64,000 nucleotides of DNA from Aminobacter niigataensis (GCF_014200015.1 NZ_JACHOT010000007.1:62001-126000), one strand, 5' to 3'; shown: positions 40,580-50,725, counted from the stretch's first letter. The notes: generated by a model not told the origin, from the sequence alone. Made by a program: numbers and translations.

Positions 40580-42856
40580 CTACAGCGGCATGTCAAAACC
40601 GATTTCGGCCCTTGCGGTGAAGGCGCTGTTGCTGTCGTAGCCAAGTTCGGTCCCGACATTGAAGCTTGCGCCGCCTGCCGTGGCATAGGCCGCATCGAAG
40701 CCGGCAAAGCCGCGCAGGATCTGGTCGGAGCCGTCGACCGCCGCGAAATCGAGCGGGTTGCCGGCAATTCCCGCTTCGATGCTGCCGCCATCGGAAAAGA
40801 CACCGTCCGCGCCGGCGCGCAGCGTTGCGCGGAAGATGCCGTTTTCGGCCTGCCACGGTGCCAGGCCATAGGCCAACTGCCCGCGCAGCTCGAACACGTT
40901 TACCGTGCGGTTGTCGACGCTGATGTTCGCTGCTGATCCGCTTTCCTCGTAGCTGCCAAGGAACAGCCCGGCGTAGCGCGCCCGCAGGCTCGGCGTGACG
41001 ACGCCGCCATTGGCCATTGAAAAATCCCTGCCGAAGGTGACCGAGGGGCTGATGAAGACGCCGTTGTAGTCGGCTTCGGCATGCTCGAAACCGCCAGGAG
41101 CCAAGTTGTTGGCGACGCGCCGGTCGCTGGAAAAATCCGACAGGCCAGCCGTCAGCGACAAGTCGACGAAGCCGCCGGGGCCTGAAAAACCCGCATAGCC
41201 GCCGGCGAAATAGTTGCCGGTGTCGATGGCCTGGGAGTCCCGGTCTGTCCGCATGCGGCTTGCGGCGGCGCCGATGAACAAGCCGCCGCGCCAGCCCTCG
41301 CCGATTGCCCCGTCGGCGCCGGCCATCAAGCCGCCGATCTGGTTGTCGAAGCCTGCGTCGAGGCCGTCGGTTTTCTGGTCGCGATGGCTGCCGAGAGCTG
41401 TGAGCCAGGCGACCGTGCCGGCGCCCTCGGCGCCGTCGCCGACAGCAACGGGGCCGCTGCGCGCCGCGGTAAAGCGTTCATCGAGCGCGCCGGCCACGAC
41501 CCCGGTCAAGTCGGCGACCATCTCGTCGGCGGTGGAAAAACCGGTCGGGTCGACGACATAAACGACGCTACCGCTGTCGTGGCTTGGCAGGCCGAAGGTG
41601 TTGATGGTCGGCGTGCCGGTATAGGCAAAGGCCGAACTGAGGCCGATATCGATGTTGAGCATGTTGCCGGTGCCGAGCGCCAGCATGCCCTGGATGTTGC
41701 TGCCGGCCAGCAGGTTCAGCGTGTTGCCGGTGCCAACCAGATGAACAGCAGACGCGCTGCCGACAATCGTGCCCGAGTTGGTGATGGTGTTGGAGCTACT
41801 GGCCGCGATGCCGATGTTGCCGCTGGCCGTCCCCGTATTGGTGACGGTGTTGAAGCTGCCAGAGCGGATCCCATAACGAACACCTGTGGCGGCGCCCGCA
41901 TTGGTGATCGTATTATTGTTCTGGAGCCAGATGGCAGAACTGCTCGCACCGATGCTGGTTATCGCGCCAGTATTGGTGATTGTGTTGTTATCGATGACGG
42001 CGATGCCAGCAAGCCCCGAGCCTATACTGGTTACATCACCAGCATTGATGATGGTGTTGGATTCGTCTGCCTGGATGCCATAGTCGCCCTTTGCCGTGCC
42101 CGTGTTGATGACGGTGTTGCCGTCACCGGCTTGGATGCCTGCGGACAGGAAGTTCGCGCCAGTAGCCGTGCCCGAATTCACAATGATGTTGTTGTCAAGG
42201 CCGCGGATGCCGCTGAGCCCACCCTCAGCAATGCCCGCATTGGTGATGGTGTTGGAGTTGTCGACGCCGATGCCGATGTCCGCGCTCGAGCTCATGCCCG
42301 AGTTGGTAATGGTGCTGCCGTCGTTGGCGTAGATGCCAAACAGCCCGCCCGAGGCCGTGCCCGAGTTGGCGATAGTGTTGTTGTCCCAGGCGTGAATGCC
42401 AGACCAACCGCCGGTGACCTCGCCCGTATTGGTGATGGTGTTGTTGTGAAAGGCACGGATACCAAATAGTCCGCCCGTTAGCGTGCCCGAGTTGGCAATG
42501 GCGTTGCCGTCGTTGGCGCGGATGCCAACATCCCCGCCCGTCACCGTGCCCGCATTGGTGATCGTGTTGCCGTCCTCGGAGTAGATGCCGGAAGCCCCGA
42601 ATGCCGCGGCGCTGACGCTACCCGCATTGGTGATGGTCACACCGTCGACGGTGGCTTCGATACCATGCCCGGCAGGTACATCGACGGTTCCTCCCGCCTC
42701 TACCGTGCCGACGTCGCCCGCGGTGTCGAGTATCTGGGTGGTGCCGACGGCCTGTCCATTGACGATGGTGAAGCTGTCGGCAGATGCCGCCTGCGCCAGC
42801 ACAATCGTGGATGCGGCAACGCCGCAGAATAGTACCTGGTACCGCTTGACCTTCAT
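40580..42856 (-). CDS. Autotransporter with beta-helix repeats
   Basis: 758 residues from ATG 42856. Signal peptide KRYQVLFCGVAASTIVLAQA. The passenger has 13 tandem repeats of 20-24 residues (residues 95-374) of the form DGNTITNAGTVTGGDVGIRA, typical of a right-handed beta-helix with an Asn ladder. A linker (residues about 390-480) leads to a C-terminal autotransporter barrel of about 270 residues (DGLDAGFDNQIGGLMAGADG, RAEIGFDMPL end). The barrel ends in Leu rather than the usual aromatic residue. It is a predicted secreted or surface-exposed adhesin-like protein. It stands alone between ArsR and a hypothetical gene. Confidence 0.9.
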   Translation of the reverse strand: MKVKRYQVLFCGVAASTIVLAQAASADSFTIVNGQAVGTTQILDTAGDVGTVEAGGTVDVPAGHGIEATVDGVTITNAGSVSAAAFGASGIYSEDGNTITNAGTVTGGDVGIRANDGNAIANSGTLTGGLFGIRAFHNNTITNTGEVTGGWSGIHAWDNNTIANSGTASGGLFGIYANDGSTITNSGMSSSADIGIGVDNSNTITNAGIAEGGLSGIRGLDNNIIVNSGTATGANFLSAGIQAGDGNTVINTGTAKGDYGIQADESNTIINAGDVTSIGSGLAGIAVIDNNTITNTGAITSIGASSSAIWLQNNNTITNAGAATGVRYGIRSGSFNTVTNTGTASGNIGIAASSSNTITNSGTIVGSASAVHLVGTGNTLNLLAGSNIQGMLALGTGNMLNIDIGLSSAFAYTGTPTINTFGLPSHDSGSVVYVVDPTGFSTADEMVADLTGVVAGALDERFTAARSGPVAVGDGAEGAGTVAWLTALGSHRDQKTDGLDAGFDNQIGGLMAGADGAIGEGWRGGLFIGAAASRMRTDRDSQAIDTGNYFAGGYAGFSGPGGFVDLSLTAGLSDFSSDRRVANNLAPGGFEHAEADYNGVFISPSVTFGRDFSMANGGVVTPSLRARYAGLFLGSYEESGSAANISVDNRTVNVFELRGQLAYGLAPWQAENGIFRATLRAGADGVFSDGGSIEAGIAGNPLDFAAVDGSDQILRGFAGFDAAYATAGGASFNVGTELGYDSNSAFTARAEIGFDMPL
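41735..42574 (-). repeat. Tandem 60-72-nt coding repeats of the autotransporter passenger
   Basis: Thirteen degenerate units of 60, 63 or 72 nt, each encoding NNTITN-G-(T/A)-x-x-G-G-x-x-GI. Third-position divergence shows that the units are old and kept by protein-level selection. Confidence 0.88.
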
Positions 42857-43219
42857 TGCCCCCGCCCACTGCCAAAGAAGTCCGATCAAGGCCAGTAGCC
42901 GCATTTCGGCAGGCGAACAGTTCCCATTTGGGAATGAAATTCGAGCATGGCGGCACAACGATGCCGATGGCCGTCACTTCCTTTCCATCAGCTTCGAGGC
43001 GACCACAGCAACAGCCCGGCGCATTGACCTGACCATTGACCTGGGCAGTCTCCAATCAGGCTTCACCGACAATGTGCGCAACGTTCGCTCAAGGAAAAGG
43101 TGCCCGTCGCCCGCAGCAATTCAGGGCCCCGCCGGAAAGATGTCGGCCAAATGCGGACACCGGCCTTTGAATTCCATGGGCAAACCACCTAGGTGATTTG
43201 GCAAACGGATACGGACATC
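42857..43219. other. Intergenic region between the autotransporter and hypothetical genes
   Basis: 363 bp holding the two divergent promoters. No gene or strong hairpin that I can support. Confidence 0.4.
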
Positions 43220-43618
43220 ATGGCTAGACGGCGCTCTTCCCTTGGTTTTCTCGGCATCTTCGGCCGCTCAGGCGACCTGCGCCAGCTTGACGCTGCGTTG
43301 CGCAGTGTCGACCTGCATCCGGCGCTGGTGCCGGAGGGCGTCAAACTCACCATCGTCAACCTGATGAAGGACCGCTGGCCCGACGAGCCACCGGCCTCGG
43401 CCTATCCGCCGGTGGCGCAATTGTTCGGCTACTGCATTGCCGGACCGGAGGTTTTCGCGCAGGCAAACGGGCGCGACCAAATGCTGGAGGCGGAGCGGCG
43501 CATCGAGGCCGCACTCGAAGCCGGCAGCGGCTTCGACGCCGACATCGTACTTCTGGCGCTGCATGCCAAGCTGATCAACCCGGAAGTCGTCGAGCGCTTC
43601 GACCTGACGGCCGACTGA
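43220..43618 (+). CDS. Conserved-looking hypothetical protein
   Basis: 132 residues from ATG 43220 (MARRRSSLGFLGIFGRSGDL). A basic, possibly disordered start is followed by a compact globular region (RQLDAALRSVDLHPALVPEG, KLTIVNLMKDRWPDEPP, GYCIAGPEVFAQANG, AEVRIEAALE-like helix) and an acidic end. No family recognised. The codon composition is like that of neighbouring genes and the sequence looks like a folded alpha/beta protein, so I regard it as real. It converges with the MttB gene, 7 bp apart. Confidence 0.75.
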   Translation: MARRRSSLGFLGIFGRSGDLRQLDAALRSVDLHPALVPEGVKLTIVNLMKDRWPDEPPASAYPPVAQLFGYCIAGPEVFAQANGRDQMLEAERRIEAALEAGSGFDADIVLLALHAKLINPEVVERFDLTAD

Positions 43619-43625
43619 GCAGCGC

Positions 43626-45215
43626 CTAACCGCCCATGCCGCTGCGCGGCAGCTTGATCATCTCGCCGAAGCGGGCACGCAGCTTGTCGTCGGTCGCTTT
43701 TGGAATATGGCGCGGGAACCGTTCGGCAAGGATGCGTTTCTTCTCGGCGATGGCGCGGCCCAATATGTCGGGCTTGCCCTTTTCATTCCACTCCTTGGGC
43801 GAGAAGCGGTCGGCGATGGCAGGATAGAAATACTCGGTCTGCATCAACCTCAGCGTCTGCTCGTTGCCGAGATAATGGCCGGGACCGTTGAGGCAGACTT
43901 CGGAAATGGTGGCGATGGACAGCGCCTCGTCTGTGACCTCGATGCCGCGCACGCAGCGCAGGCATTGGCCCAGCATGTCGTTGTCGATGATCAGGCTTTC
44001 CAGGCAGAAACCGAGCAGCGAGGCATGCATGCCGGCGGACTCATAGACCAGATTGAGGCCGGACAAACCCGCCATGACATTGGTGATGCCCTTCTCGTAG
44101 CCGGACTGGACGTCGGGCAGCTTGGAGTCGGCCATGCCGGCGGCCGAGCCGCCGGGAAGGTCGTAGAACTGGGCCATCTGGGCGCAGGCCGCCGTGAGCA
44201 ACGCCTGCTCGGCCGAGCCGCCGGACATCGCGCCGGTGCGCAGGTCCGAGACGAACGGCCAGGTGCCGAAGATGGCGGGATGGCCGGGCTTGAGCGCGTT
44301 GACATAGACGAGGCCGGCGAGCACTTCGGCTACCGCCTGGACGACCGCGCCGGCGATTGCCGCAGGAGCGGTTGCGCCCGCCTGCCCTGCCGACAGCAGC
44401 AGGATCGGGATGCCGCCCTCGACGCAGGCCTCGAGCACGCCGCAGGCATCCTCGGCGAACTTCATCGGCGGCACGACGAAGCAGTTGGAGTTGGAGACGA
44501 AGGGCCGCGCCCGGAAGTTCTCCTCGCCGCCGGCGATCTCGTAGAGCATCTCCAGCGCCGGGGCGACGTTCTCGCGTACGGTGAAGCTGGTGCCGACATG
44601 CTTGGTCGTTCCGCTGACGCAGGCGTACAGCGTGTTGAAGTCCATATCGAGCGGATCGGGGATGTCGCGCGGCACCATCGGGCGCTGGAAGAAATGGATG
44701 TTGTCGAGCCCTTCGACGATGCGGGCGGCGTCGTAGATGTCCTGCAGCAGCGATTCGCGGTACTCGCGCCTTTCGACATCGACCAGATGCACCGCGGCGC
44801 CCGCCGTGCCGTAGTGCACGCGCTTGCCCTGTATCAGCATGTCGTGTTTGGGGTCCTGGCCGCAGAGGGTGAAGTTGCGGGCGGCATTCTCGATCGTCGA
44901 CATCACCAGCGCACGGGGGAAGCGGATGCGGCCGTCGTCGCCGTAGCTGGCGCCGACCCGCGTCAGCGCCTCGATACAGTTCGGAATGGCATTGGCGAAC
45001 CCGACTGTTTCAAGCAGCGTCAGCACCGCCTCGTGGATGCGCTCCAGATCGTTCCGGCCGAGCGGGCCGAAGCGGCCACCTTCGAGGCCGGCACGGATGG
45101 GGCGGATGTCGTCGGCCAAAGGTGCTGCGCGCATCGCCCGCCTCGCCTCCCGGCCGCCGGACCGACGCGAGCGCTGCTCTACCGACAGGTCATGGCTTTC
45201 GATGGCAACTGACAT
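43626..45215 (-). CDS. MttB-superfamily trimethylamine methyltransferase homologue (non-pyrrolysine)
   Basis: 529 residues from ATG 45215, six bases after GGAGG. The frame has no internal amber codon, so this is the non-pyrrolysine branch of the MttB family, some members of which demethylate glycine betaine, proline betaine or carnitine with a cobalamin protein as acceptor. Landmarks: LGRNDLERIHEAVLTLLETV, GKRVHYGTAGAAVHLVDVER, HVGTSFTVRENVAPALEMLY and GGSAAGMADSKLPDVQSGYE. No corrinoid protein or reactivase gene is in the window. A MocR regulator lies upstream on the same strand. Confidence 0.9.
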   Translation of the reverse strand: MSVAIESHDLSVEQRSRRSGGREARRAMRAAPLADDIRPIRAGLEGGRFGPLGRNDLERIHEAVLTLLETVGFANAIPNCIEALTRVGASYGDDGRIRFPRALVMSTIENAARNFTLCGQDPKHDMLIQGKRVHYGTAGAAVHLVDVERREYRESLLQDIYDAARIVEGLDNIHFFQRPMVPRDIPDPLDMDFNTLYACVSGTTKHVGTSFTVRENVAPALEMLYEIAGGEENFRARPFVSNSNCFVVPPMKFAEDACGVLEACVEGGIPILLLSAGQAGATAPAAIAGAVVQAVAEVLAGLVYVNALKPGHPAIFGTWPFVSDLRTGAMSGGSAEQALLTAACAQMAQFYDLPGGSAAGMADSKLPDVQSGYEKGITNVMAGLSGLNLVYESAGMHASLLGFCLESLIIDNDMLGQCLRCVRGIEVTDEALSIATISEVCLNGPGHYLGNEQTLRLMQTEYFYPAIADRFSPKEWNEKGKPDILGRAIAEKKRILAERFPRHIPKATDDKLRARFGEMIKLPRSGMGG

Positions 45216-45394
45216 GCAGGTCCTCCGAATTTCTGTGAGGCTGGCCGCAGTGATTATGCCACCGTCGTGTCGCCTCGTTCCCTTTGCGCGACTATGCAGC
45301 GTCCATTGGCCCAGACCATGGGCCAGCATATCCCGCCGGATATGCCAGAGCGCTCATATGACCGGCGGCACGGAGAAGCCGCCGGCAAAGGGCA

Positions 45395-46888
45395 TCATGC
45401 AGCCGCGGGACGGCGACCGGCGGCAGTCGCCAGCTCACGGATTCCTGGCTCGATATGCTGCAGGGCGATCGAGGAAATACCCAGCCGCATGAAGCGTGTA
45501 GGCTTGTCGCCATGCTCAAAGAAGCGTTCGCCCGGCTCGATGATGACGCTGCGCGCCGCCGCCGCCGCGGCAAGCCCGCGCGAGTCCGTTCCGCGCGGCC
45601 CCTCGAGCCACAGCGACGTGCCGCCGGCCGAGTCGGTCGACTGCCAGTCCGGCAGAAAAGCCGAGATCGCCTGGACCAATCGCTTGCGCCTCTCGGTGAA
45701 GGCCGTCGACAGGCGACGCACCAGCGCCTCATGATGGCCAAGCGACAAGAACAGGGCGACCGCGCGCTGGTTGTTGGCCGGCGGGTGGCGCAGCATGAAT
45801 CGGCGCAGCGCGCGCAGCTCGGCGATGAGATCCGCCGAGGCGACGATGTAGCCAAGGCGCAGGCCAGGCGCGAGTGTCTTCGACATCGAGCCGACATAGA
45901 CGACGCGGCCGGAGCGATCGAGGCTCTTCAGCGCCTGCTGCGGCGCCTCGTCGAGCAGCTGGCTGTCGTAGCCATCCTCGATGATGATCTGGTTGTTGCG
46001 CGTGGCGCGGGCGAGAAGGTCCTGGCGACGCTCGGCGCTGAGCGGCACCATGGTCGGGCACTGGTGGCTCGGCGTGACGAAAACGAAGCCGGCATCCGAG
46101 GGGATGGCTGACGTGACGATACCCTGCTGATCGACCGGCACGGGCTCGATGTCGGCACCGGCGAGGCGGAAGATCGAACGCGCATCGGGATAGCCCGGAT
46201 CTTCCATCGCCACCTTGGAGCCCTTGGACATCAAGAGCGAGGCCAGCATGTAGAGCGCGTTCTGGGCGCCCAGCGTGACGATGATCTCGTCCGGATTGGC
46301 GAAGATTCCGCGGCGCGGCAAGAGACGCGCCTGGATCTGCTCGATCAGGAGCGGATCGTCGCGGTCGACCATGTCTGCAGCCCAGTTGCGGATCTCCAGA
46401 ACGGCCAGCGCCATGCGGTTGCATTCGCGCCATTCGGCGGTCGGAAACAGCGTCGGATCGAACTGGCCGTAGACGAAGGGGTAGGACGACTTGATCCAGT
46501 TCTCGAGCTTGGCCGGCGGCGGCATGTCAGAGGCAGCGATCTTGCGGCGCGCCTTCCAATCGATGTCATTGGCCTGGTCGGGAGCCTTCTGCTGCGGCTT
46601 GGCCGGCGTCGCCAGCACTTCCGGATTGACGAAGTGGCCGCGGCGCTCGCGCGCCACGAGGAAGCCCTGGTCGACCAGCTGCTGGAAGGCCAGCACCACG
46701 GTGCCGCGGGCAACACCGAGCTTTTCTGCCAGGATTCGGCAGGACGGCAGCGGCATCGAGGCCGCAATCTGCCGGTCGAGAATGGCGGCGACGATCGCCT
46801 GCCTGATCTGCGCCTGGAGCGTCTGGCCTGATTCCGCTGAAATCCGGAACAGGCCGGACCAGATCGCCGTGTCGTTTCGCTGTGGCAT
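45395..46888 (-). CDS. MocR/GabR-type regulator (GntR HTH plus aminotransferase domain)
   Basis: 497 residues from ATG 46888. The N-terminal winged helix is ILAEKLGVARGTVVLAFQQL, then VDQGFLVARERRGHFV. A Pro/Gln-rich linker leads to a fold-type I aminotransferase domain with the PLP-lysine motif YVGSMSKTLAPGLRLGYIV and the substrate-side QLLDEAPQQAL. MocR proteins sense an amine or amino acid through PLP. It lies 179 bp upstream of the MttB gene on the same strand, so control of a methylated-amine pathway is a fair inference. Confidence 0.92.
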   Translation of the reverse strand: MPQRNDTAIWSGLFRISAESGQTLQAQIRQAIVAAILDRQIAASMPLPSCRILAEKLGVARGTVVLAFQQLVDQGFLVARERRGHFVNPEVLATPAKPQQKAPDQANDIDWKARRKIAASDMPPPAKLENWIKSSYPFVYGQFDPTLFPTAEWRECNRMALAVLEIRNWAADMVDRDDPLLIEQIQARLLPRRGIFANPDEIIVTLGAQNALYMLASLLMSKGSKVAMEDPGYPDARSIFRLAGADIEPVPVDQQGIVTSAIPSDAGFVFVTPSHQCPTMVPLSAERRQDLLARATRNNQIIIEDGYDSQLLDEAPQQALKSLDRSGRVVYVGSMSKTLAPGLRLGYIVASADLIAELRALRRFMLRHPPANNQRAVALFLSLGHHEALVRRLSTAFTERRKRLVQAISAFLPDWQSTDSAGGTSLWLEGPRGTDSRGLAAAAAARSVIIEPGERFFEHGDKPTRFMRLGISSIALQHIEPGIRELATAAGRRPAAA

Positions 46889-47147
46889 AGTGGCGTTTCC
46901 TGCATGTCCAGTCTTTTTGACTTTGCTGGACCATAGAAAGCTATCCTTGGCACAAGCCGTTGCACCAATCAATTTTTCTAATCCTATGGATTTATGCCAG
47001 TGAACCTTTCCATCGACGGTTGCTGACAGGACCAGTTGAATCGATTGAAATTTGCCCCGATAGTCCGCCGCGACACCCTCTCAATGAGCCCACAGGTCTG
47101 CTAGGATGGCGTCGCAGGCGAACGGGCAGCCCAACTTCCGGAGTTCC

Positions 47148-48794
47148 ATGGTGACCGAACAACCCTTCCAGGCGGCTCTTGCCGCGCTTCGCAACCATCG
47201 TCAGGAAGCGCCGAAGAACATGCGTGCGGCTTTCGCGTCCGACCCGAAGCGGTTCAAGAACTTTTCGATCACCGATGGCGACCTGTTGTTCGACTGGTCG
47301 AAATGCGCCGTCGATGCGACGACCATGGTGCTGCTCGAAAAGCTGGCGCAGGTGGTCGATATCGAGGGCAAGCGCGCGGCGATGTTTGCCGGCCAGCGAA
47401 TCAACATCACCGAAGACCGGGCGGTGCTGCACACGGCTCTGCGCAACCCGCGCGGCGAAGCGGTCATGCTCGACGGCCAGGACGTGACGGTGGACGTGCA
47501 TGCCGTGCTCGACGCCATGGCGGCTTTCGCCGACGACATCCGCTCGGGCAAGGCGGCCGGCGCGACCGGCAAGAAGATCACCGACGTCGTCAATATCGGC
47601 ATCGGCGGCTCCGATCTCGGCCCGGCCATGGCGACGCTGGCGCTGGCGCCCTATCACGACGGGCCGCGCGCCCATTTCGTCTCCAACATCGACGGCGCCC
47701 ACATCCACGACACGCTGAAGGGGCTCGACGCCGGAACGACGCTGTTCATCATCGCGTCGAAGACCTTCACCACCGTCGAGACCATGACCAATGCCGCAAC
47801 CGCCCGGCGCTGGGTCGAACAGGCGCTCGGCGCCAAGGCGGTGGGCAGCCATTTCGCGGCCGTGTCGACCGCACTCGACAAGGTCGCGGCCTTCGGCATC
47901 GAGCCGTCGCGCGTCTTCGGCTTCTGGGACTGGGTCGGCGGGCGCTATTCCTTGTGGTCGGCGATCGGCCTGCCGATCATGATGGCGATCGGACCGCGGA
48001 ATTTCCGCGACTTCCTCGCCGGTGCGCACGCCATGGACCGGCATTTCGCCACGGCACCACTGCTCAAGAACATTCCGGTGCTGATGGGGCTGGTCGGCTT
48101 CTGGCACCGCGCGGTGTGCAACTATCCGGCGCGCGCCGTCATCCCCTATGACCAGCGGCTTGCGCGCCTGCCGGCCTATCTGCAGCAGCTCGACATGGAA
48201 TCGAACGGCAAGAGCGTGACCGTTGCGGGCGGCGCCGCGGTGACGCCCACCGGCCCGCTGGTCTGGGGCGAACCCGGCACAAACGGCCAGCACGCCTTCT
48301 TCCAGCTGCTGCACCAGGGCACCGATTACATTCCGGTGGAGTTCCTGGCGGGGGCTGAGGGCCATGAGCCCGACCTTAGGGAACACCATGACCTTCTGCT
48401 CGCCAACTGCCTAGCGCAGTCGGAAGCACTGATGAAGGGCCGCACGCTGGAAGAGGCGCGGCGGCAGATGCTGACCAAGGGCATCAAGCCGGAAGAAGTC
48501 GACAAGATCGCGCCGCACCGCGTCTTCTCCGGCAACCGGCCCTCGGTAACGCTGCTCTACCGCAAGCTCGACCCGCATATGCTGGGCCGGCTGATCGCAC
48601 TCTACGAGCACCGCGTCTTCGTCGAAGCGCAGCTGTTCGGCATCAATGCCTTCGACCAGTGGGGCGTGGAACTGGGCAAGGAACTGGCGACCGGGCTGCT
48701 GCCTGTCGTGGAGGGGCGGGAAAATGCCGCGCGAAGCGACGCCTCGACAGCCGGGCTGGTGGAGCATATTCACCGGCTAAGGGCTAAGGAGTAG
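47148..48794 (+). CDS. pgi: Glucose-6-phosphate isomerase
   Basis: 548 residues from ATG 47148 (or GTG 47151), preceded by CCGGAG. Both family signatures are present: [20 protein letters not shown] with [26 protein letters not shown], and [20 protein letters not shown]. The catalytic Glu/His/Lys regions are conserved ([17 protein letters not shown]). Interconverts glucose-6-phosphate and fructose-6-phosphate; in rhizobia it mainly runs toward gluconeogenesis and Entner-Doudoroff recycling. A HAD phosphatase follows within 5 bp. Confidence 0.97.
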   Translation: MVTEQPFQAALAALRNHRQEAPKNMRAAFASDPKRFKNFSITDGDLLFDWSKCAVDATTMVLLEKLAQVVDIEGKRAAMFAGQRINITEDRAVLHTALRNPRGEAVMLDGQDVTVDVHAVLDAMAAFADDIRSGKAAGATGKKITDVVNIGIGGSDLGPAMATLALAPYHDGPRAHFVSNIDGAHIHDTLKGLDAGTTLFIIASKTFTTVETMTNAATARRWVEQALGAKAVGSHFAAVSTALDKVAAFGIEPSRVFGFWDWVGGRYSLWSAIGLPIMMAIGPRNFRDFLAGAHAMDRHFATAPLLKNIPVLMGLVGFWHRAVCNYPARAVIPYDQRLARLPAYLQQLDMESNGKSVTVAGGAAVTPTGPLVWGEPGTNGQHAFFQLLHQGTDYIPVEFLAGAEGHEPDLREHHDLLLANCLAQSEALMKGRTLEEARRQMLTKGIKPEEVDKIAPHRVFSGNRPSVTLLYRKLDPHMLGRLIALYEHRVFVEAQLFGINAFDQWGVELGKELATGLLPVVEGRENAARSDASTAGLVEHIHRLRAKE

Positions 48795-48799
48795 GTGAT

Positions 48800-49510
48800 T
48801 TGCGGGGCATCAAGGGCATACTTTTCGACAAGGATGGAACCCTTGTCGATTTCCAGGCGACGTGGTTCGCCATCGGCGAAATGATGGCGCTGAAGGCGGC
48901 GGATGGCGACCGGGCGCGGGCGACCGCCCTGATGGAAGCCGCCGGGTACGATTTCGAGGCTCATTGCTTCAAGGCCGATTCGGTGTTTGCCGCCGGCACC
49001 AACGCCGACATCGTGGCGCTGTGGTATCCCGATGCCGACGATGCCGAGCAGGCGGTGCTGGTCAAGATGTTTGACCAGGTCTCGGCCGAACAAGGCTCGG
49101 CGCAGGCCGTGGCGCTGCCCGGCAGCAAGGACGCTTTGGCCAGCCTGCACAGTGCCGGCTTCCGGCTGGGCGTCGCCACCAACGATTCGACCAGCGGGGC
49201 GGAAAAGACGCTGCTGTCGCTCGGCGTCGCCCAGATGTTCGACGCGGCCTATGGCTACGATGCGGTTGCCAATCCCAAGCCTGCGCCTGATTCGATCCAC
49301 GCCTTCTCCGACCTCACCGGCCTCAAGCCGTCGGAGATCGCGATGGTCGGCGACAACCGCCACGACCTCGAAATGGCCAAGGCCGGCGGTGCGCTGGCGA
49401 TCGCCGTGCTTTCGGGAACGGGCACACGCGAGTCGCTGACGCCGATGGCAGACGTCGTGCTCGATTCGATCGCCGACCTGCCGGCGTTCCTGGCTGCCGG
49501 CCAAGACTGA
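48800..49510 (+). CDS. HAD-superfamily hydrolase (phosphoglycolate phosphatase-like)
   Basis: 236 residues from TTG 48800. HAD motif I is LFDKDGTLVDFQATW, motif II VATNDSTSG, motif III NPKPAPDS and motif IV AMVGDNRHDLEMAKAGG. The cap is alpha-helical (subclass I, Gph-like). Substrate is unknown; position 5 bp after pgi suggests a sugar-phosphate housekeeping role. GGAG lies nine bases upstream of the TTG. Confidence 0.9.
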   Translation: MRGIKGILFDKDGTLVDFQATWFAIGEMMALKAADGDRARATALMEAAGYDFEAHCFKADSVFAAGTNADIVALWYPDADDAEQAVLVKMFDQVSAEQGSAQAVALPGSKDALASLHSAGFRLGVATNDSTSGAEKTLLSLGVAQMFDAAYGYDAVANPKPAPDSIHAFSDLTGLKPSEIAMVGDNRHDLEMAKAGGALAIAVLSGTGTRESLTPMADVVLDSIADLPAFLAAGQD

Positions 49511-49750
49511 CAGGGCGCGGTCGCCTCTGCGGCGGCCCTTCCCGTCCAGTGGAAAAACGGGGCACGTCCATCCGCGCAGGTTGCCGGCGAATGCCGACTA
49601 TCGGCCGTCGTCGCGTGCTGGTTCCGGACCGCTGCGGCGTTTCCCACTTCCGGCCATGATCCCCGCGCCACAATCGGAAGTTCTCGACAGCCCAATGCCG
49701 CATCGTGGAATTGGCGGGCAATCCGCTTCAAAATCGGGGGACGACGTCCG

Positions 49751-50680
49751 CTATCGCTCCCGTGATTGATCGCTGTCCGTGGTCAACGTCCTGAAAAGCA
49801 CTTCAAGCACCATAGAAACCTTCGGCAGTTCCTGTTTACTCCGCTGCCACATGACGCTGATGGGGAGCCCGACTGTCGACGCCTCCGGGAGTATTGCAAC
49901 GATTGTCCCGCTTTCCAACTCGTGCTGTGCAAGCCAGGTCGGAAGTTGAGCCACGCCACAGCCTGCGGCTACCGCCGCAACTTCTGCATCTCCGCTACCG
50001 ACGGCGATGCGTCCATCGACAACGTGACGTACCCCAGGGTCGTTTTCGGTTTCCTTGAACATCCACGAAGTGGCTGTACCGTCAGCCTTCTTGTAGACGA
50101 TGCAATCGCGTTGTTTCAAATCGGCGACTGACAAGACCGGACCGTGGCGCTTCAGATACTCTGGCGAGGCGCAGAAAATCACCCGCTCGAAGCCCAGGAG
50201 CCGGTGCCCGAGGGAGGGTTGCCAAACAGCAGGCCCTCCGATCCGGACGACGATATCGATCTCCTCGGCAATCAGATCGACGAAGTGGTCGGAAAAGGAA
50301 ATTTGCGGGCGAAGGCGCGGATGTTCGTTCGCGAACCGCAAGAGATGAGGCAGGACGTGCAACCTCCCGTAGGACACCGGGACGTCTATCCGTAGGCGAC
50401 CTGCGGGCTCGAGCCGCTCGGCCGTGAGAACAGCCTCTGCATCCTCAAGGTCGGCAAGGATCTTTGCGCATGTCCGATAGTACGCCACGCCCGCGTCGGT
50501 GAGGGACAGGCTTCGGGTGGTTCTGGCGAACAATCGCGTACCAAGGCGCTGTTCAAGTCTTGCGACCGCCTTTCCCACCGCGGAATTGGTGATCTTCAGT
50601 CGCGAAGCTGCTGCCGTGAAGCTTCCACTGTCAGCGGCTGCGACGAACGCATCAATGCCCTTGAGCCGTTCCGGCAACAT
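49751..50680 (-). CDS. LysR-family transcriptional regulator
   Basis: 309 residues from ATG 50680; a longer TTG start is possible. N-terminal HTH GSFTAAASRLKITNSAVGKA then VARLEQRLGTRLFARTTRSL. The effector domain resembles the AaeR/DsdC-like group (RLRIDVPVSYGRLHVLPHLL). It diverges from the MFS exporter, and the shared 110-bp promoter region carries a TTCCAG-N10-CTGGAA palindrome, so it most likely controls that exporter and itself. Confidence 0.93.
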   Translation of the reverse strand: MLPERLKGIDAFVAAADSGSFTAAASRLKITNSAVGKAVARLEQRLGTRLFARTTRSLSLTDAGVAYYRTCAKILADLEDAEAVLTAERLEPAGRLRIDVPVSYGRLHVLPHLLRFANEHPRLRPQISFSDHFVDLIAEEIDIVVRIGGPAVWQPSLGHRLLGFERVIFCASPEYLKRHGPVLSVADLKQRDCIVYKKADGTATSWMFKETENDPGVRHVVDGRIAVGSGDAEVAAVAAGCGVAQLPTWLAQHELESGTIVAILPEASTVGLPISVMWQRSKQELPKVSMVLEVLFRTLTTDSDQSRER

Positions 50681-50703
50681 CTCGACTCGTCCCAATTCTG
50701 GAA

Positions 50704-50725
50704 TTCCAGTCCATTATTGCTGGAA
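50704..50725. promoter_or_regulatory. Candidate LysR operator between regulator and MFS exporter
   Basis: Inverted repeat ttccag (50704-50709) / ctggaa (50720-50725) with 10-bp spacer, fitting the T-N11-A type. A related half-site (tccattatacctgga) follows 30 bp later, closer to the exporter. Confidence 0.6.

Noticed and set aside
41735-42574. Regularly spaced repeats resembling a CRISPR array
   Set aside because: Units are contiguous, degenerate, in one coding frame, and have no unique spacers; they encode beta-helix rungs.
43626-45215. Pyrrolysine-containing trimethylamine methyltransferase
   Set aside because: The frame has no in-frame amber codon and no pyrrolysine genes are nearby.
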